Source of the DNA: Hahella sp. KA22
GTDB taxonomy: Bacteria; Pseudomonadota; Gammaproteobacteria; Pseudomonadales; Oleiphilaceae
DNA length: 64,000 nt
Direction of reading: 5' to 3'
Assembly (NCBI RefSeq): GCF_004135205.1
Contig: NZ_CP035490.1
Span: forward strand, 1,116,001 to 1,180,000
A model generated the notes under the pieces. It did no database searches, was not told the origin of the DNA, and saw only the letters and a list, made by a program, of their open reading frames with translations. How positions within the stretch are numbered: the stretch's first letter is position 1; every line of letters begins with the position of its first letter. The position numbers were made by a program, and so were the translations under genes. Below are positions 8,895 to 16,700 of this stretch, piece after piece.

Positions 8895-9575
8895 ATGCGA
8901 GTTTTAGTTATTGAAGACGACAAAGATGTAGCTGCCTATCTGAGTAAGGGACTCAAAGAAAGCGGATATGTGGTGGACGCCACTGACAACGGAAAAACCG
9001 GCCTGCATATGGCCACGACCGAAAGTTATGATCTGCTGCTTGTGGATCGCATGTTGCCGGAGCTGGACGGCTTGTCCGTTGTGCGTATGCTGCGTGCGGG
9101 CGGCTCCAAAACACCGGTGCTGGTATTGAGCGCGCTTGGCGAAGTGGACGATCGCGTCCAGGGCTTACGCGCCGGCGGCGACGATTATCTGGTTAAACCC
9201 TTCTCCTTTAGCGAGCTATTGGCGCGTATCGAAGCTCTGCTACGTCGATCTCAGCAGCAACAGGACGTAGTCACCACGCTGAAAGTGGCGGATCTGGAAA
9301 TGGACCTGTTGGCGCGCACGGTCAAGCGCAATGGTTTATCCATTGATTTGCAGCCGCGGGAATTCCGTTTGCTGGAATACTTTATGCGCAATCCCGGTCA
9401 GGTTCTGACGCGCACCATGCTGCTGGAGAAAGTGTGGGATTATCACTTTGATCCGCAAACCAACGTTATCGATGTCCATATAAGCCGTCTGCGGGCCAAG
9501 ATCGATAAGGATTTTGAGACACCCTTGTTGCACACCATTCGTGGAGCAGGGTACGTCCTACGTGAAGCTGCCTAA
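8895..9575 (+). CDS. OmpR/PhoB-family response regulator
   Basis: DNA-binding response regulator of 226 residues. The receiver domain has the acidic pair in VIEDDKD, the phosphoacceptor Asp51 in LLLVDRMLPELDG and the conserved Lys in YLVKPFS near residue 101; a winged-helix domain follows (LEYFMRNPGQVLTRTMLLEKVWDY, then VIDVHISRLRAKID). GGGGATG precedes the start. The histidine kinase gene begins inside its last codons, so both are made as one operon. The signal and regulon are unknown. Confidence 0.92.
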   Translation: MRVLVIEDDKDVAAYLSKGLKESGYVVDATDNGKTGLHMATTESYDLLLVDRMLPELDGLSVVRMLRAGGSKTPVLVLSALGEVDDRVQGLRAGGDDYLVKPFSFSELLARIEALLRRSQQQQDVVTTLKVADLEMDLLARTVKRNGLSIDLQPREFRLLEYFMRNPGQVLTRTMLLEKVWDYHFDPQTNVIDVHISRLRAKIDKDFETPLLHTIRGAGYVLREAA

Positions 9576-10995
9576 GCTATTACGCACCTCGGCATTTCAG
9601 TTCGCAATATTGTACATGCTGCTCTTCGCAGCCTCTGTACTCTTCCTTCTAGGCTTCATTTACTGGGCGACGGTGGGTTTCATGTCCGCCCAGTTCGACG
9701 AAACCATCCAGGCTGAGATTCAAGGACTGGCTGAGCAATATCGCCGGCAGGGGCTGCGCGGTATGGTCAGCGTCATGAATGAGCGCGTACTGAACGATCC
9801 TCAAGGCGAATCATTGTATCTGTTGGTCAATTCCGACCTGCAGCCGCTGGCGGGCAATCTGAATGAGTGGCCTGCCCTGGTGGAGGATGAAGACGGCTGG
9901 ATCGGCTTTTATCTGAATCGTTCAGGGGGCCGCTTTGCAGCTCCCCACATGGCGCGCGCCCGGGTATTCACGCTAAGGGGCGGCTACCGCCTGTTAGTAG
10001 GACGGGATATTTTTGACCTTTTCCGGGTGCGGGAGTTAATCGAACGCTCACTGACCTGGGGGGTGGCCATTACCCTTGGATTAGCCTTTCTGGGGGGCGT
10101 GGCGTTGGCGAAAAGTACGCGACGGCGAATTGAAGCGATCACTCACACCAGCCGGCAGATTATGCAGGGTAACCTGTCATTGCGTGTTCCAGTACGCGGT
10201 TCTGGCGATGACTTTGACGAGCTGGCGGATCACTTGAATCGCATGCTGGACCAGATCGAAGCTCTGATGGCGGGAGTTCGTCATGTCTCCGACAACATCG
10301 CACATGATCTGCGAACGCCATTGACCCGTGTCCGCGGTCGTCTGGAGCTATTGTGTCAGAAGGATCTGCCTGAAGACGCCCGCGGTGTAGTGCAAGAAAT
10401 CATCGGTGAGGCGGATCAGCTATTACAGACGTTCAATGCGTTGCTGCGTATCGCGCGTATCGAATCTGGCGGCTACAGCGCCAACTTCTCCGAGGTGGAC
10501 TTGCATGGCCTGGTGGCTGACGCCGTTGAGCTGTATGAAGCCCTGGCGGCGGACAAGTCCCAGACGCTGTCGCTGGATCTCGCCCAAGGTATCATCGTGA
10601 AGGGCGACCGGGATTTATTGTTCCAGGCTATTGCTAACTTGCTGGATAACGCCATCAAATATACCCCAGTAAACGGCAATGTCGGTGTAAGGTTGCGGGC
10701 GTTTGATCAAGCTGTCATCAGCATATGGGATGAAGGTCCCGGTATTGCCGAAGACGAACGCGACAAGGTGGTGCAGCGGTTCTATCGGGTAGATAAGACG
10801 CGGGGTTTGCCGGGCAATGGATTGGGGTTGAGTATGGTGAAGGCTGTGTGCGAAATGCACAAAGGCGCGTTGGAGTTGAGGGATAACCAGCCTGGTTTGC
10901 GTGCTGAAATGAAGTTGCCTATACCCAAATCGCTGCCTGCTGCGTCCGCGCCGGAGCAGGATTTGGCGGGAAAAACACCAGCTTTGCCAAGCTGA
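9562..10995 (+). CDS. Sensor histidine kinase
   Basis: Inner-membrane kinase partner of the preceding regulator. From GTG 9562, which has GGAGCAGGG upstream and overlaps the regulator by 14 bases, the protein has 477 residues; an in-frame TTG at 9514 would add 16 residues but has no better ribosome site. It has two membrane segments (near 15-40 and 168-190) flanking a small periplasmic domain, a HAMP linker, a dimerisation helix with phospho-His near residue 248 (NIAHDLRTPLTR), and an ATPase domain with N box NLLDNAIKYTP, DEGPGI and GNGLGLSMVK. The Pro/Ala-rich tail is probably unstructured. Confidence 0.9.
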   Translation: MKLPKLLRTSAFQFAILYMLLFAASVLFLLGFIYWATVGFMSAQFDETIQAEIQGLAEQYRRQGLRGMVSVMNERVLNDPQGESLYLLVNSDLQPLAGNLNEWPALVEDEDGWIGFYLNRSGGRFAAPHMARARVFTLRGGYRLLVGRDIFDLFRVRELIERSLTWGVAITLGLAFLGGVALAKSTRRRIEAITHTSRQIMQGNLSLRVPVRGSGDDFDELADHLNRMLDQIEALMAGVRHVSDNIAHDLRTPLTRVRGRLELLCQKDLPEDARGVVQEIIGEADQLLQTFNALLRIARIESGGYSANFSEVDLHGLVADAVELYEALAADKSQTLSLDLAQGIIVKGDRDLLFQAIANLLDNAIKYTPVNGNVGVRLRAFDQAVISIWDEGPGIAEDERDKVVQRFYRVDKTRGLPGNGLGLSMVKAVCEMHKGALELRDNQPGLRAEMKLPIPKSLPAASAPEQDLAGKTPALPS

Positions 10996-11002
10996 CGCTG
11001 AG

Positions 11003-11034
11003 AGGAGAGGGAAAATCTCGCCTTTTCCTCTCCT
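11003..11034. terminator. Hairpin between convergent genes
   Basis: AGGAGAGG-G-AAAA pairs with TTTTCCTCTCCT (12 pairs, one bulged G, 7-base loop) just after the kinase stop and before the convergent 98-residue gene. It is probably a bidirectional terminator. Confidence 0.6.
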
Positions 11035-11065
11035 GCCGCTCTCTTCAATCGTACCCTGAGAAAAC

Positions 11066-11362
11066 TTAGTTCAGGCGGGATCTAATCAGGCTCAGAGTTT
11101 GTTTGAGCGGATAGGCGGCCGTTTCCAGGGTGGTGTTCACGAGTCCTTCCACTTGCCTGCGCGCCCGCTCAATTCTGGCCTTCTGCACGCCTACGCGAGC
11201 GCTGATGCTATCCAGTTCGCCTTCAAGATGCTTTTGCTCCGCCATGATGAACGCCAGGACGGCGTGGCGGTTTATTTTGTCTGTGACGCCGTAGTGTTCC
11301 AGTTGGTAGCCGATGTAATCGAGCCCGTTCAATGCATTATTGAGAATATCTTGGGTCTTCAT
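11066..11362 (-). CDS. Small helical protein of unknown function
   Basis: The 98-residue protein is almost entirely predicted helix, with heptad-like spacing (EQKHLEGELDSISARVGVQKARIERARRQVEGLV), so a short coiled coil is likely. There is no signal peptide or membrane segment. The start has AGGGAA about 10 bases upstream. Helical amphipathic proteins of this size include phasin-like granule proteins, but no family is recognised. It is transcribed in the same direction as the TetR gene next to it, separated by 133 bases. Confidence 0.7.
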   Translation of the reverse strand: MKTQDILNNALNGLDYIGYQLEHYGVTDKINRHAVLAFIMAEQKHLEGELDSISARVGVQKARIERARRQVEGLVNTTLETAAYPLKQTLSLIRSRLN

Positions 11363-11495
11363 GATGAATTTTTCCCTGGGCTGTCCGCTAGGATAGGTGA
11401 TGAGGTTGTGCTGAACCTACCTACAAAAAATAGAGGAGACAACCTAATTTTTCCATCCCGCCCCGTCCTTGCTGACCTCGCCTAAACTGAGCGCT

Positions 11496-12152
11496 TTAGC
11501 CTTGTTGTTCTCGGTGGCGATCCACAAATCGCTGCAACAGCAAATCCAGTATGTGCTCGTAGGTTTCCAGCGGCGTATCCGTCAAATAAGCAGTATTGCC
11601 TGTCAAATGAAGGCTGACCATGCCATGCAGCAGACTCCATAGTTCGATCAACATAGTGCGGCGCTGATCGCTGGATGCGTTTAGACCGACTCGATCTAGA
11701 ACCGACTGCAGACAAGTCTCAGCAAAATTGGCCACTTCCATGGAAAGCGCGTATTCCTGATTGGACAGAGGTTCTATGTCTGTGCCTTTGTATTCACGGA
11801 ATTTTGGCGCGTGAGAGGAGAACATTAGCTCATAATGCTCGGGCTGACTGAGTCCAAACTCAATGTAGCCGCGCATGATGGCGCGTCCGCGGGCGATGGC
11901 GTCTTGCTCAGCATCCGCTCTCTTCATCAGATAGGCGCGGAGCTTGCTGAAGCCCTGAATCATCAGGGTGACGTAGATTTCGTCTTTGCTTTGGTAGTAG
12001 TTATAGAGGTTCGGCGCGGTCATGCCGAGGGCTTTGCCAAGCCTGCGCATGGTGAGGGCGGCGAATCCTTCCTGAACGATGAGGCGCAGGGCCACATCGA
12101 GAATATTCCTTTTAAGTTGCTCAACTTCTTCGGGGGGCCTGACTGGGCGCAT
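11496..12152 (-). CDS. TetR/AcrR-family transcriptional regulator
   Basis: The 218-residue protein has an N-terminal helix-turn-helix of TetR type (residues about 10-55: ILDVALRLIVQEGFAALTMRRLGKALGMTA with NLYNYYQSKDEI) and a variable helical ligand domain. The C-terminal part resembles the TetR_C domain of YcdC/WHG-like regulators. Ligand and target are unknown. The upstream region towards 12685 is long and may include its own operator. The neighbour on that side is a membrane protein on the other strand, a possible regulated target. Confidence 0.88.
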   Translation of the reverse strand: MRPVRPPEEVEQLKRNILDVALRLIVQEGFAALTMRRLGKALGMTAPNLYNYYQSKDEIYVTLMIQGFSKLRAYLMKRADAEQDAIARGRAIMRGYIEFGLSQPEHYELMFSSHAPKFREYKGTDIEPLSNQEYALSMEVANFAETCLQSVLDRVGLNASSDQRRTMLIELWSLLHGMVSLHLTGNTAYLTDTPLETYEHILDLLLQRFVDRHREQQG

Positions 12153-12685
12153 TAGCTCTATCTAACCTGGGGTATTCCGATTGCATCAGATTAGTTCGTG
12201 ACAATAACAGCGGCGGAACCCTAAATTCAACTGTTGAATGCAGGAAAACGGGAATTTTTCATGATAGAAGTCAAGTATCCCTGAATATTATCTAAAAACA
12301 GAAAGTTAAGTCATATTTGCAAACTAATTTCGCCCTTTAAAAAAGGTTAATAATTAATCCACCTTGGGGCAATAAGCCATCCCGTAATCTTAGCTTCAAG
12401 GATGGTGAAAAGAAGGTTTCACCCAAACGCGCAAAGCACAGTGTTTTAAGTTTGTTTTTTGATATGTGCTTGTTGACGTAGTTGTTGTCCTGCCCTTGAG
12501 TGTTGTTTTTTTTAAGAGCGTTAGCCACTGCCTAGATTATCCCCTGTTTTGCAGGGGATTTTTTTTGTCCGCCGCGATAGAATTTGTCCCTGTACCAGCG
12601 CCTCAGCCCCTATTTCCGGTGGTCATCAAACAGGGGGATACGGCGTCAGTCAACACATTGTGCAGATACGGCAGTTATTTTTCTT
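12153..12685. other. 533-base gene-free region with an orphan terminator
   Basis: No convincing protein gene is present between the TetR gene and the membrane protein at 12686. The region is AT-rich up to about 12540. It contains a 7-bp hairpin (GGTGAAA / TTTCACC, 12404-12423), a wider CCATCC / GGATGG pairing around 12378-12406, and a strong terminator at 12539-12566. The + strand part before the terminator may be a small RNA. Confidence 0.6.
12539..12566 (+). terminator. Strong intrinsic terminator with no upstream gene
   Basis: ATCCCCTG-TTTTG-CAGGGGAT followed by eight T residues is a textbook rho-independent terminator on the + strand. The nearest + strand gene upstream ends at 10995, beyond two opposing genes, so the terminated transcript is probably an unannotated RNA starting after about 12160. 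Confidence 0.88.
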
Positions 12686-13123
12686 ATGACGTTGAATTTC
12701 CGAGCAGTCATTCTAGGAACCGTTTTTGATATTGGCGGCTCTTTTATCGCTTTCAATATTATTAGTGGCTTTTACTTGGCGATGATGCATGCAGGAGGCG
12801 CTTCCAAGGAAGAGTTGGAGGCCTTGATTGGTAACCCCAGCGACGCCTTTGAGCTAATGGCTATTCTGATGGGAGTGGGTATTGCCTTCGATGGCCTGGC
12901 GGGCTATCTGACGGCCAGAATGGCGGGGTTCCTGGAGTATTGGCACGTTTTGGCCATGTGGGGGCTGCTGACGGTTCTGCAGTTTGCGCTTAGTTCCGGA
13001 AGCGGGGAAAGCGACACAACCTTTATTCCCTCTTATGTGATCGTTGTGGGTTATGTCGGCGGTTTGATTGCGGCGTTCACCGGCGCTTATCTCTTCAAAA
13101 AAAGCAAGCGCGAGCGTCCATGA
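12686..13123 (+). CDS. Small membrane protein of unknown function
   Basis: From ATG 12686 the protein has 145 residues (MTLNFRAVILGTVFDIGGS) and four hydrophobic segments (about 7-28, 45-70, 80-97 and 110-130), ending in a basic KKSKRERP tail. A frame extension back to 12584 would add unlikely sequence just after the terminator and is rejected. The fold resembles small four-helix inner-membrane proteins; no family is recognised. It lies 29 bases before greB and may share its transcript. Confidence 0.75.
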   Translation: MTLNFRAVILGTVFDIGGSFIAFNIISGFYLAMMHAGGASKEELEALIGNPSDAFELMAILMGVGIAFDGLAGYLTARMAGFLEYWHVLAMWGLLTVLQFALSSGSGESDTTFIPSYVIVVGYVGGLIAAFTGAYLFKKSKRERP

Positions 13124-13152
13124 GCGCGTCGAGTTTATGGTGAGAACTTAAG

Positions 13153-13656
13153 ATGAGTCGTTATCGTCCTCCCAGCCCTCCGAAAGCCCGTTATATCACC
13201 TCGGAAGGCGAGCGCACCTTGCGCGAAGAGCTACAGTATTTGTGGAAAGTAAAACGCCCGGAAGTCACCAAGGCCGTGTCTGAAGCTGCGGCGATGGGCG
13301 ATCGCAGTGAAAACGCCGAATATATCTATGGCAAAAAACAACTGCGCGAGATAGATCGTCGCGTTCGCTACCTGACCAAGCGTTTGGATGAACTCAAGGT
13401 GGTGGACCGTCCCCCGGAAGACCAAAGCCGTGTGTATTTTGGCGCCTGGGTGACCTTGGAAGACGAAGAAGGAGATGAACATCGTTACCGCATCGTCGGG
13501 TCGGATGAGCTGGGCGCTCAAAAAGGTTACATCAGCGTTGACTCCCCGATGGCGAAGGCGCTGTTAAAGAAGCAAGTAGATGATGAAGTGATAGTGACGA
13601 CGCCTTCCGGCAGAAAGTCCTATTTTGTAATTGATATTGAATATTGCGGCGCGTAA
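13153..13656 (+). CDS. greB: Transcription elongation factor GreB
   Basis: The factor enters the RNA polymerase secondary channel and stimulates cleavage of backtracked RNA. The 167-residue protein has the N-terminal coiled coil (residues about 15-85) with the acidic tip region ERTLREELQYL and GDRSENAEYIYGKKQLREIDRR, and the C-terminal FKBP-like domain (about 90-160: YFGAWVTLEDEEGDEHRYRIVG). The KKQLREIDRRVRYL spacing and the length distinguish GreB from GreA. Confidence 0.95.
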   Translation: MSRYRPPSPPKARYITSEGERTLREELQYLWKVKRPEVTKAVSEAAAMGDRSENAEYIYGKKQLREIDRRVRYLTKRLDELKVVDRPPEDQSRVYFGAWVTLEDEEGDEHRYRIVGSDELGAQKGYISVDSPMAKALLKKQVDDEVIVTTPSGRKSYFVIDIEYCGA

Positions 13657-13679
13657 AGCGTTTGGTTCCGCGGGTGACT

Positions 13680-14645
13680 ATGATGTATGCGACTGCGCCA
13701 CAGGCGCCTGTTCAGAGAAGTAAGTTTCATTGGATGTTCGGCTTGGCGTTTGTCGCGGGGCTGTATTTGTTGTTTGCGGATGTGGGGCCTCACAAAAGCT
13801 CCTCCATGCTGTACAACGCGCTTTGGGATTTTGGTCATGTCGTCTGGACCGCCGTTGTGGTGGCGTTGGCGCTGCGTCTCCCGCAGATACGCCGATTCGG
13901 CGCCAATAGATTGTGGTTGCTGACGCCTGTGGCGGCGTTTGTATTCGCTGGCGTGGTGGAATTGATTCAGGCGCAGATCGGCCGCTCTCCCTCCTGGGGA
14001 GATGTGTTCGCTGATGTCGCTGGCGCCCTGATGGGATTAATGCTGGTGATGCCGTCGGAAGGCGTACGCCATCGTTCTTTCGTCGTCATGCGTTGTCTTT
14101 TGGCTATCGCTGCGTTTTTGTACACCTGCTTGCCGGTGGCGAAGGCGGTTAATATCTCACTACATCAAAGCGCAGAGTTCCCTGTATTGGCGGATTTTGA
14201 AACCGCCCGCGATCGTCAGCGCTGGACGGGACGGGTGATCAAGCTCACCCGGGAGCGCGCGAGCCACGGCGAGCAGGCGCTGTATATCGAGTTGCGTAAA
14301 CAGGATGTATTCCCGGGAGCGTCTTTCATTGAATTTCCTCGCGACTGGACAGGCTATTCCAAACTGTCGTTTTCCGTGTACGCAGAGAAAGACATGCATG
14401 TAGCCGTTCGTTTGGACGATGGGTTCTATTTGGACATGCCGACGGACAAGTTTGAAGACCGGGTTAATATTCGTCTTCAGGCAAAGAAGGGATGGAATCA
14501 TTACACCCTGGATTTTGACGAATGGACCATGACCAAATCTGGTCGTCGTCTGGATGTATCCGATGTGCGCAACTTCTTCATCTTTACGACCCATGATTAC
14601 GGCGCCAAGTGGATGATTGTCGATAACATCCGGCTGGAAAAGTAA
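13680..14645 (+). CDS. VanZ-like membrane protein with C-terminal sugar-binding-like domain
   Basis: From ATG 13680 (ATG 13683 also possible) the protein has 321 residues. The N-terminal part has four membrane segments in VanZ-like arrangement, including the VELIQAQIGRSPSWGDVFADVAGALMG motif near residue 90. After the last segment (about residue 155) comes an extracytoplasmic domain of about 165 residues rich in beta-strand character (FIEFPRDWTGYSKLSFSV, HVAVRLDDG, WMIVDNIRL), resembling galactose-binding-like or carbohydrate-binding folds. It follows greB by 23 bases. A role in cell-envelope polysaccharide is a guess; function is unknown. Confidence 0.75.
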   Translation: MMYATAPQAPVQRSKFHWMFGLAFVAGLYLLFADVGPHKSSSMLYNALWDFGHVVWTAVVVALALRLPQIRRFGANRLWLLTPVAAFVFAGVVELIQAQIGRSPSWGDVFADVAGALMGLMLVMPSEGVRHRSFVVMRCLLAIAAFLYTCLPVAKAVNISLHQSAEFPVLADFETARDRQRWTGRVIKLTRERASHGEQALYIELRKQDVFPGASFIEFPRDWTGYSKLSFSVYAEKDMHVAVRLDDGFYLDMPTDKFEDRVNIRLQAKKGWNHYTLDFDEWTMTKSGRRLDVSDVRNFFIFTTHDYGAKWMIVDNIRLEK

Positions 14646-14750
14646 TTCACCTTGTGAACTTGGTCACGAATGACGGCGAAAGGCGGTGAACCCGCCTGCG
14701 CCGTCCATAGAATAGGACGGTACCCTGATCACTATTTGCTGGGGATAGTC

Positions 14751-15125
14751 ATGTTCACAACAAGAAAAATACTATTGTCTGTTACCGCATCCATTTGCTT
14801 CTGTGCTCAGGCGATGGCGGCGGAAGCCCCTGTCGTTGAGGCGGGGTATAAAGACAAGTCGACATTGGAAACCTTTCCTTTGCAGTCTCTGGACTCTACC
14901 GCCTTATCCGCTGCAGTCATCGGCGGTTCTTTGGATGCTCCCGCGGCGGGAGAAGAGACTGATGCGCCTTTGGAGCTAAAGGACCGCACTGCGCAAGCTG
15001 GAAAAAGAGAAATGCAGGATGAGTTTCGTGATATATCTATACCCGCTGAAGCGCCGCAGCCTCGCTTCACGCCAGTAACGCCGACGACTCATGTTTACGA
15101 TTATCTGATTACCACAGAGCGCTAA
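14751..15125 (+). CDS. Exported protein of unknown function
   Basis: ATG 14751 has GGGGATAG seven bases upstream and yields a 124-residue protein with a signal peptide (MFTTRKILLSVTASICFC, cleavage likely after AQAMA). An in-frame ATG at 14670 would add 27 residues before the signal peptide and is rejected. The mature part is acidic, low in complexity and probably disordered. No family is recognised. Confidence 0.7.
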   Translation: MFTTRKILLSVTASICFCAQAMAAEAPVVEAGYKDKSTLETFPLQSLDSTALSAAVIGGSLDAPAAGEETDAPLELKDRTAQAGKREMQDEFRDISIPAEAPQPRFTPVTPTTHVYDYLITTER

Positions 15126-15126
15126 C

Positions 15127-15160
15127 TGCAGGCCCGAAGATCGTCGTTAGGCGGGCTGCA
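15127..15160. terminator. Inverted repeat between convergent genes
   Basis: TGCA-G-GCCCG pairs with CGGGC-TGCA around a 15-base loop, spanning the gap between the exported protein gene and the stop of the convergent integrase-domain gene. There is no T-run. It may act as a bidirectional 3' hairpin. Confidence 0.4.
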
Positions 15161-15464
15161 TATCATCCAGTCCTGGCAGTGGCTTTTTCAGCACATCCTG
15201 ATACATAAAACGCAATGCTTTCAGAGCCTGTTTGCAGCGTGCGGGTGAAGCGCTCAGCGTTGTCGCGACATAGCGCAGAAAGCGACGCACGTCTTTTTCG
15301 CCAAGCTCTTTTGGACTGCGATTTTGATTAAAGGAAATGAAGCGATAAATCCAATGCAGGTAAGAGTGCTCTGTGCGGGGACTGAAGCCCTGCGACTCAA
15401 TCGCCTGCTTCAATTGGCAGATAAATTCAGGTTCGTTCGGCAACAGTAATTCAGCAGTTTCCAT
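15147..15464 (-). CDS. Free-standing tyrosine-integrase N-terminal (SAM-like) domain
   Basis: The 105-residue protein matches only the N-terminal DNA-binding domain of tyrosine recombinases, particularly the integron-integrase type: QAIESQGFSPRTEHSYLHWIYRFISF followed by VRRFLRYVATTLSASPARCKQALKALRFMYQDVL. The catalytic domain with Arg...His-x-x-Arg...Tyr is absent and there is no room for it downstream. The frame is intact with a GAGG site 10 bases before ATG, and the protein ends at a normal stop, so it looks like a functional small gene rather than a fragment. It may bind DNA without recombining it; role unknown. Confidence 0.75.
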   Translation of the reverse strand: METAELLLPNEPEFICQLKQAIESQGFSPRTEHSYLHWIYRFISFNQNRSPKELGEKDVRRFLRYVATTLSASPARCKQALKALRFMYQDVLKKPLPGLDDMQPA

Positions 15465-15664
15465 TACGATAACCTCGCTGGTTCTTCTTTTTATAATTAT
15501 CCCTGAATTCTATTACAACGAAATGTTGCCTGCAAAGTTGGTTTGATGAAGCTTTTGCAAACTTTTGCCGGTTGATTTATTTGTTAGGCTTTCAGGCGCT
15601 GAGGCGGGCGTAATCGGAGCGAGACAAGGGGAAACGAACGCAGCGCCCGTTTCCCGGCAAGCGC

Positions 15665-15937
15665 TTAGCTGTAGCGCTTTTTCAGATCGGCGATGACATC
15701 CACATAGCGTTGCATGGCTTCATCTTTGGACACCCCTTGCAGCTTCGCCCAGGCATCGTATTTTGCACGTCCCACGAAATCCATCATACCGGGACGGGAA
15801 CCACTGACATCCCCCTCGCTGGCCTGTTTGAACAGCGCATACATTTCCAGCTTCATTTCATTGGAGGGAGAGAAGTCGCCCTCAGCGGTTTTGACATAAT
15901 TGAGCGCTTCTTCGAACGCTTTTTGTAAGTCACTCAT
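15665..15937 (-). CDS. Acyl-CoA-binding protein
   Basis: Small cytoplasmic carrier of long-chain acyl-CoA. From ATG 15937 the protein has 90 residues and shows the four-helix ACBP signature: FEEALNYVKTAEGDFSPSNEMKLEMYALFKQASEGD, then MMDFVGRAKYDAWAKLQGVSKDEAMQRYVDVI. The conserved Tyr, Lys and Trp of the ligand pocket are present. AAGGA lies about 9 bases upstream of this start; an extension to 16006 is unlikely. Confidence 0.95.
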   Translation of the reverse strand: MSDLQKAFEEALNYVKTAEGDFSPSNEMKLEMYALFKQASEGDVSGSRPGMMDFVGRAKYDAWAKLQGVSKDEAMQRYVDVIADLKKRYS

Positions 15938-16066
15938 TGCATAGTCCTTAACTGTTTGGGTGTGAAAGGGCATTATAGCCCGGCGGCAAAACTGACTGAA
16001 GGTCATTTACCCCCTCTGTGATCGGTTTCGTCGCCTGGGGCCCAATAATAAACGCAGGTAAAGAAC

Positions 16067-16549
16067 ATGAATAAATTAATGTCTATTGTCAGCAAAATTA
16101 ATTTGTTGCCGGAGGTCGCCCGTAGCAGAGCCTTATCTCTGTTTTTCGGCAAAATGGTCAAGTACGCGGGGACCACGGGGATCGTGGTGGAAGAGCTTAC
16201 CCAGCGCCGTTGCATTATTACACTGAAAAATCGTCGCGCCGTGCGAAATCATATTGGCTCCGTGCACGCTGTCGCCAATGCGTTGATTGCAGAGTCGGCC
16301 ACGGGCTTCCTGGTGGGGATGAACGTGCCGGATCACGCCGTTCCTGTTATCAAAACCATGAAGCTGGACTATGTGAAGCGGGCGAAAGGCGATATGCGCG
16401 CGGAAGCCCATTTGACGGAAGAACAAATACACGCCATTCAGACGCTTGAAAAGGGCGAGGTAACGGTAGCGGTCGCCATCACCGACAGCGAAGACAAAGA
16501 GCCGGTCATGGCGGAAATGATCTGGGCCTGGACGCCTAAGCGGCGCTGA
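16067..16549 (+). CDS. DUF4442 hot-dog-fold protein (thioesterase-like)
   Basis: The 160-residue protein has the hot-dog pattern of the DUF4442/YiiD C-terminal family: a helix with AGTTGIVVEELTQRRCIITLKNRRAVRNHIGSVHAVANALIAE, where NHIGS-HAVA lies in the place of the thioesterase active-site helix, followed by strands. Such proteins are related to acyl-CoA thioesterases; proximity to the acyl-CoA-binding protein, which is divergent from it, suggests acyl-CoA chemistry. Substrate unknown. Confidence 0.85.
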   Translation: MNKLMSIVSKINLLPEVARSRALSLFFGKMVKYAGTTGIVVEELTQRRCIITLKNRRAVRNHIGSVHAVANALIAESATGFLVGMNVPDHAVPVIKTMKLDYVKRAKGDMRAEAHLTEEQIHAIQTLEKGEVTVAVAITDSEDKEPVMAEMIWAWTPKRR

Positions 16550-16700
16550 TCGCCCTCCGTCGCAATAGTCTATTCCTGTTGGGCGAGATGCGGCTAGCGC
16601 CCGTCAGGCCGCCGCACTAGAATGGAGTCATCGCAACAGACGTCTGCGTCGCCCGGACGTTTTTCATTGCGTTTGATCGTAGTAAGTCGCGGAGGACATT

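Noticed and set aside
12424-12445. Possible c-di-GMP riboswitch (CGCAAAGC resemblance)
   Set aside because: Only a short piece of the consensus is present. The GGGCAAACC partner and the GAAA tetraloop stem are missing.
12466-12729. Frame on the + strand over the orphan terminator
   Set aside because: It reads through a strong terminator and lacks a ribosome site, so it is unlikely to be translated.
15147-15464. Integrase pseudogene
   Set aside because: No remnant of the catalytic domain follows; the frame is intact and has a ribosome site, so a free-standing domain is favoured.
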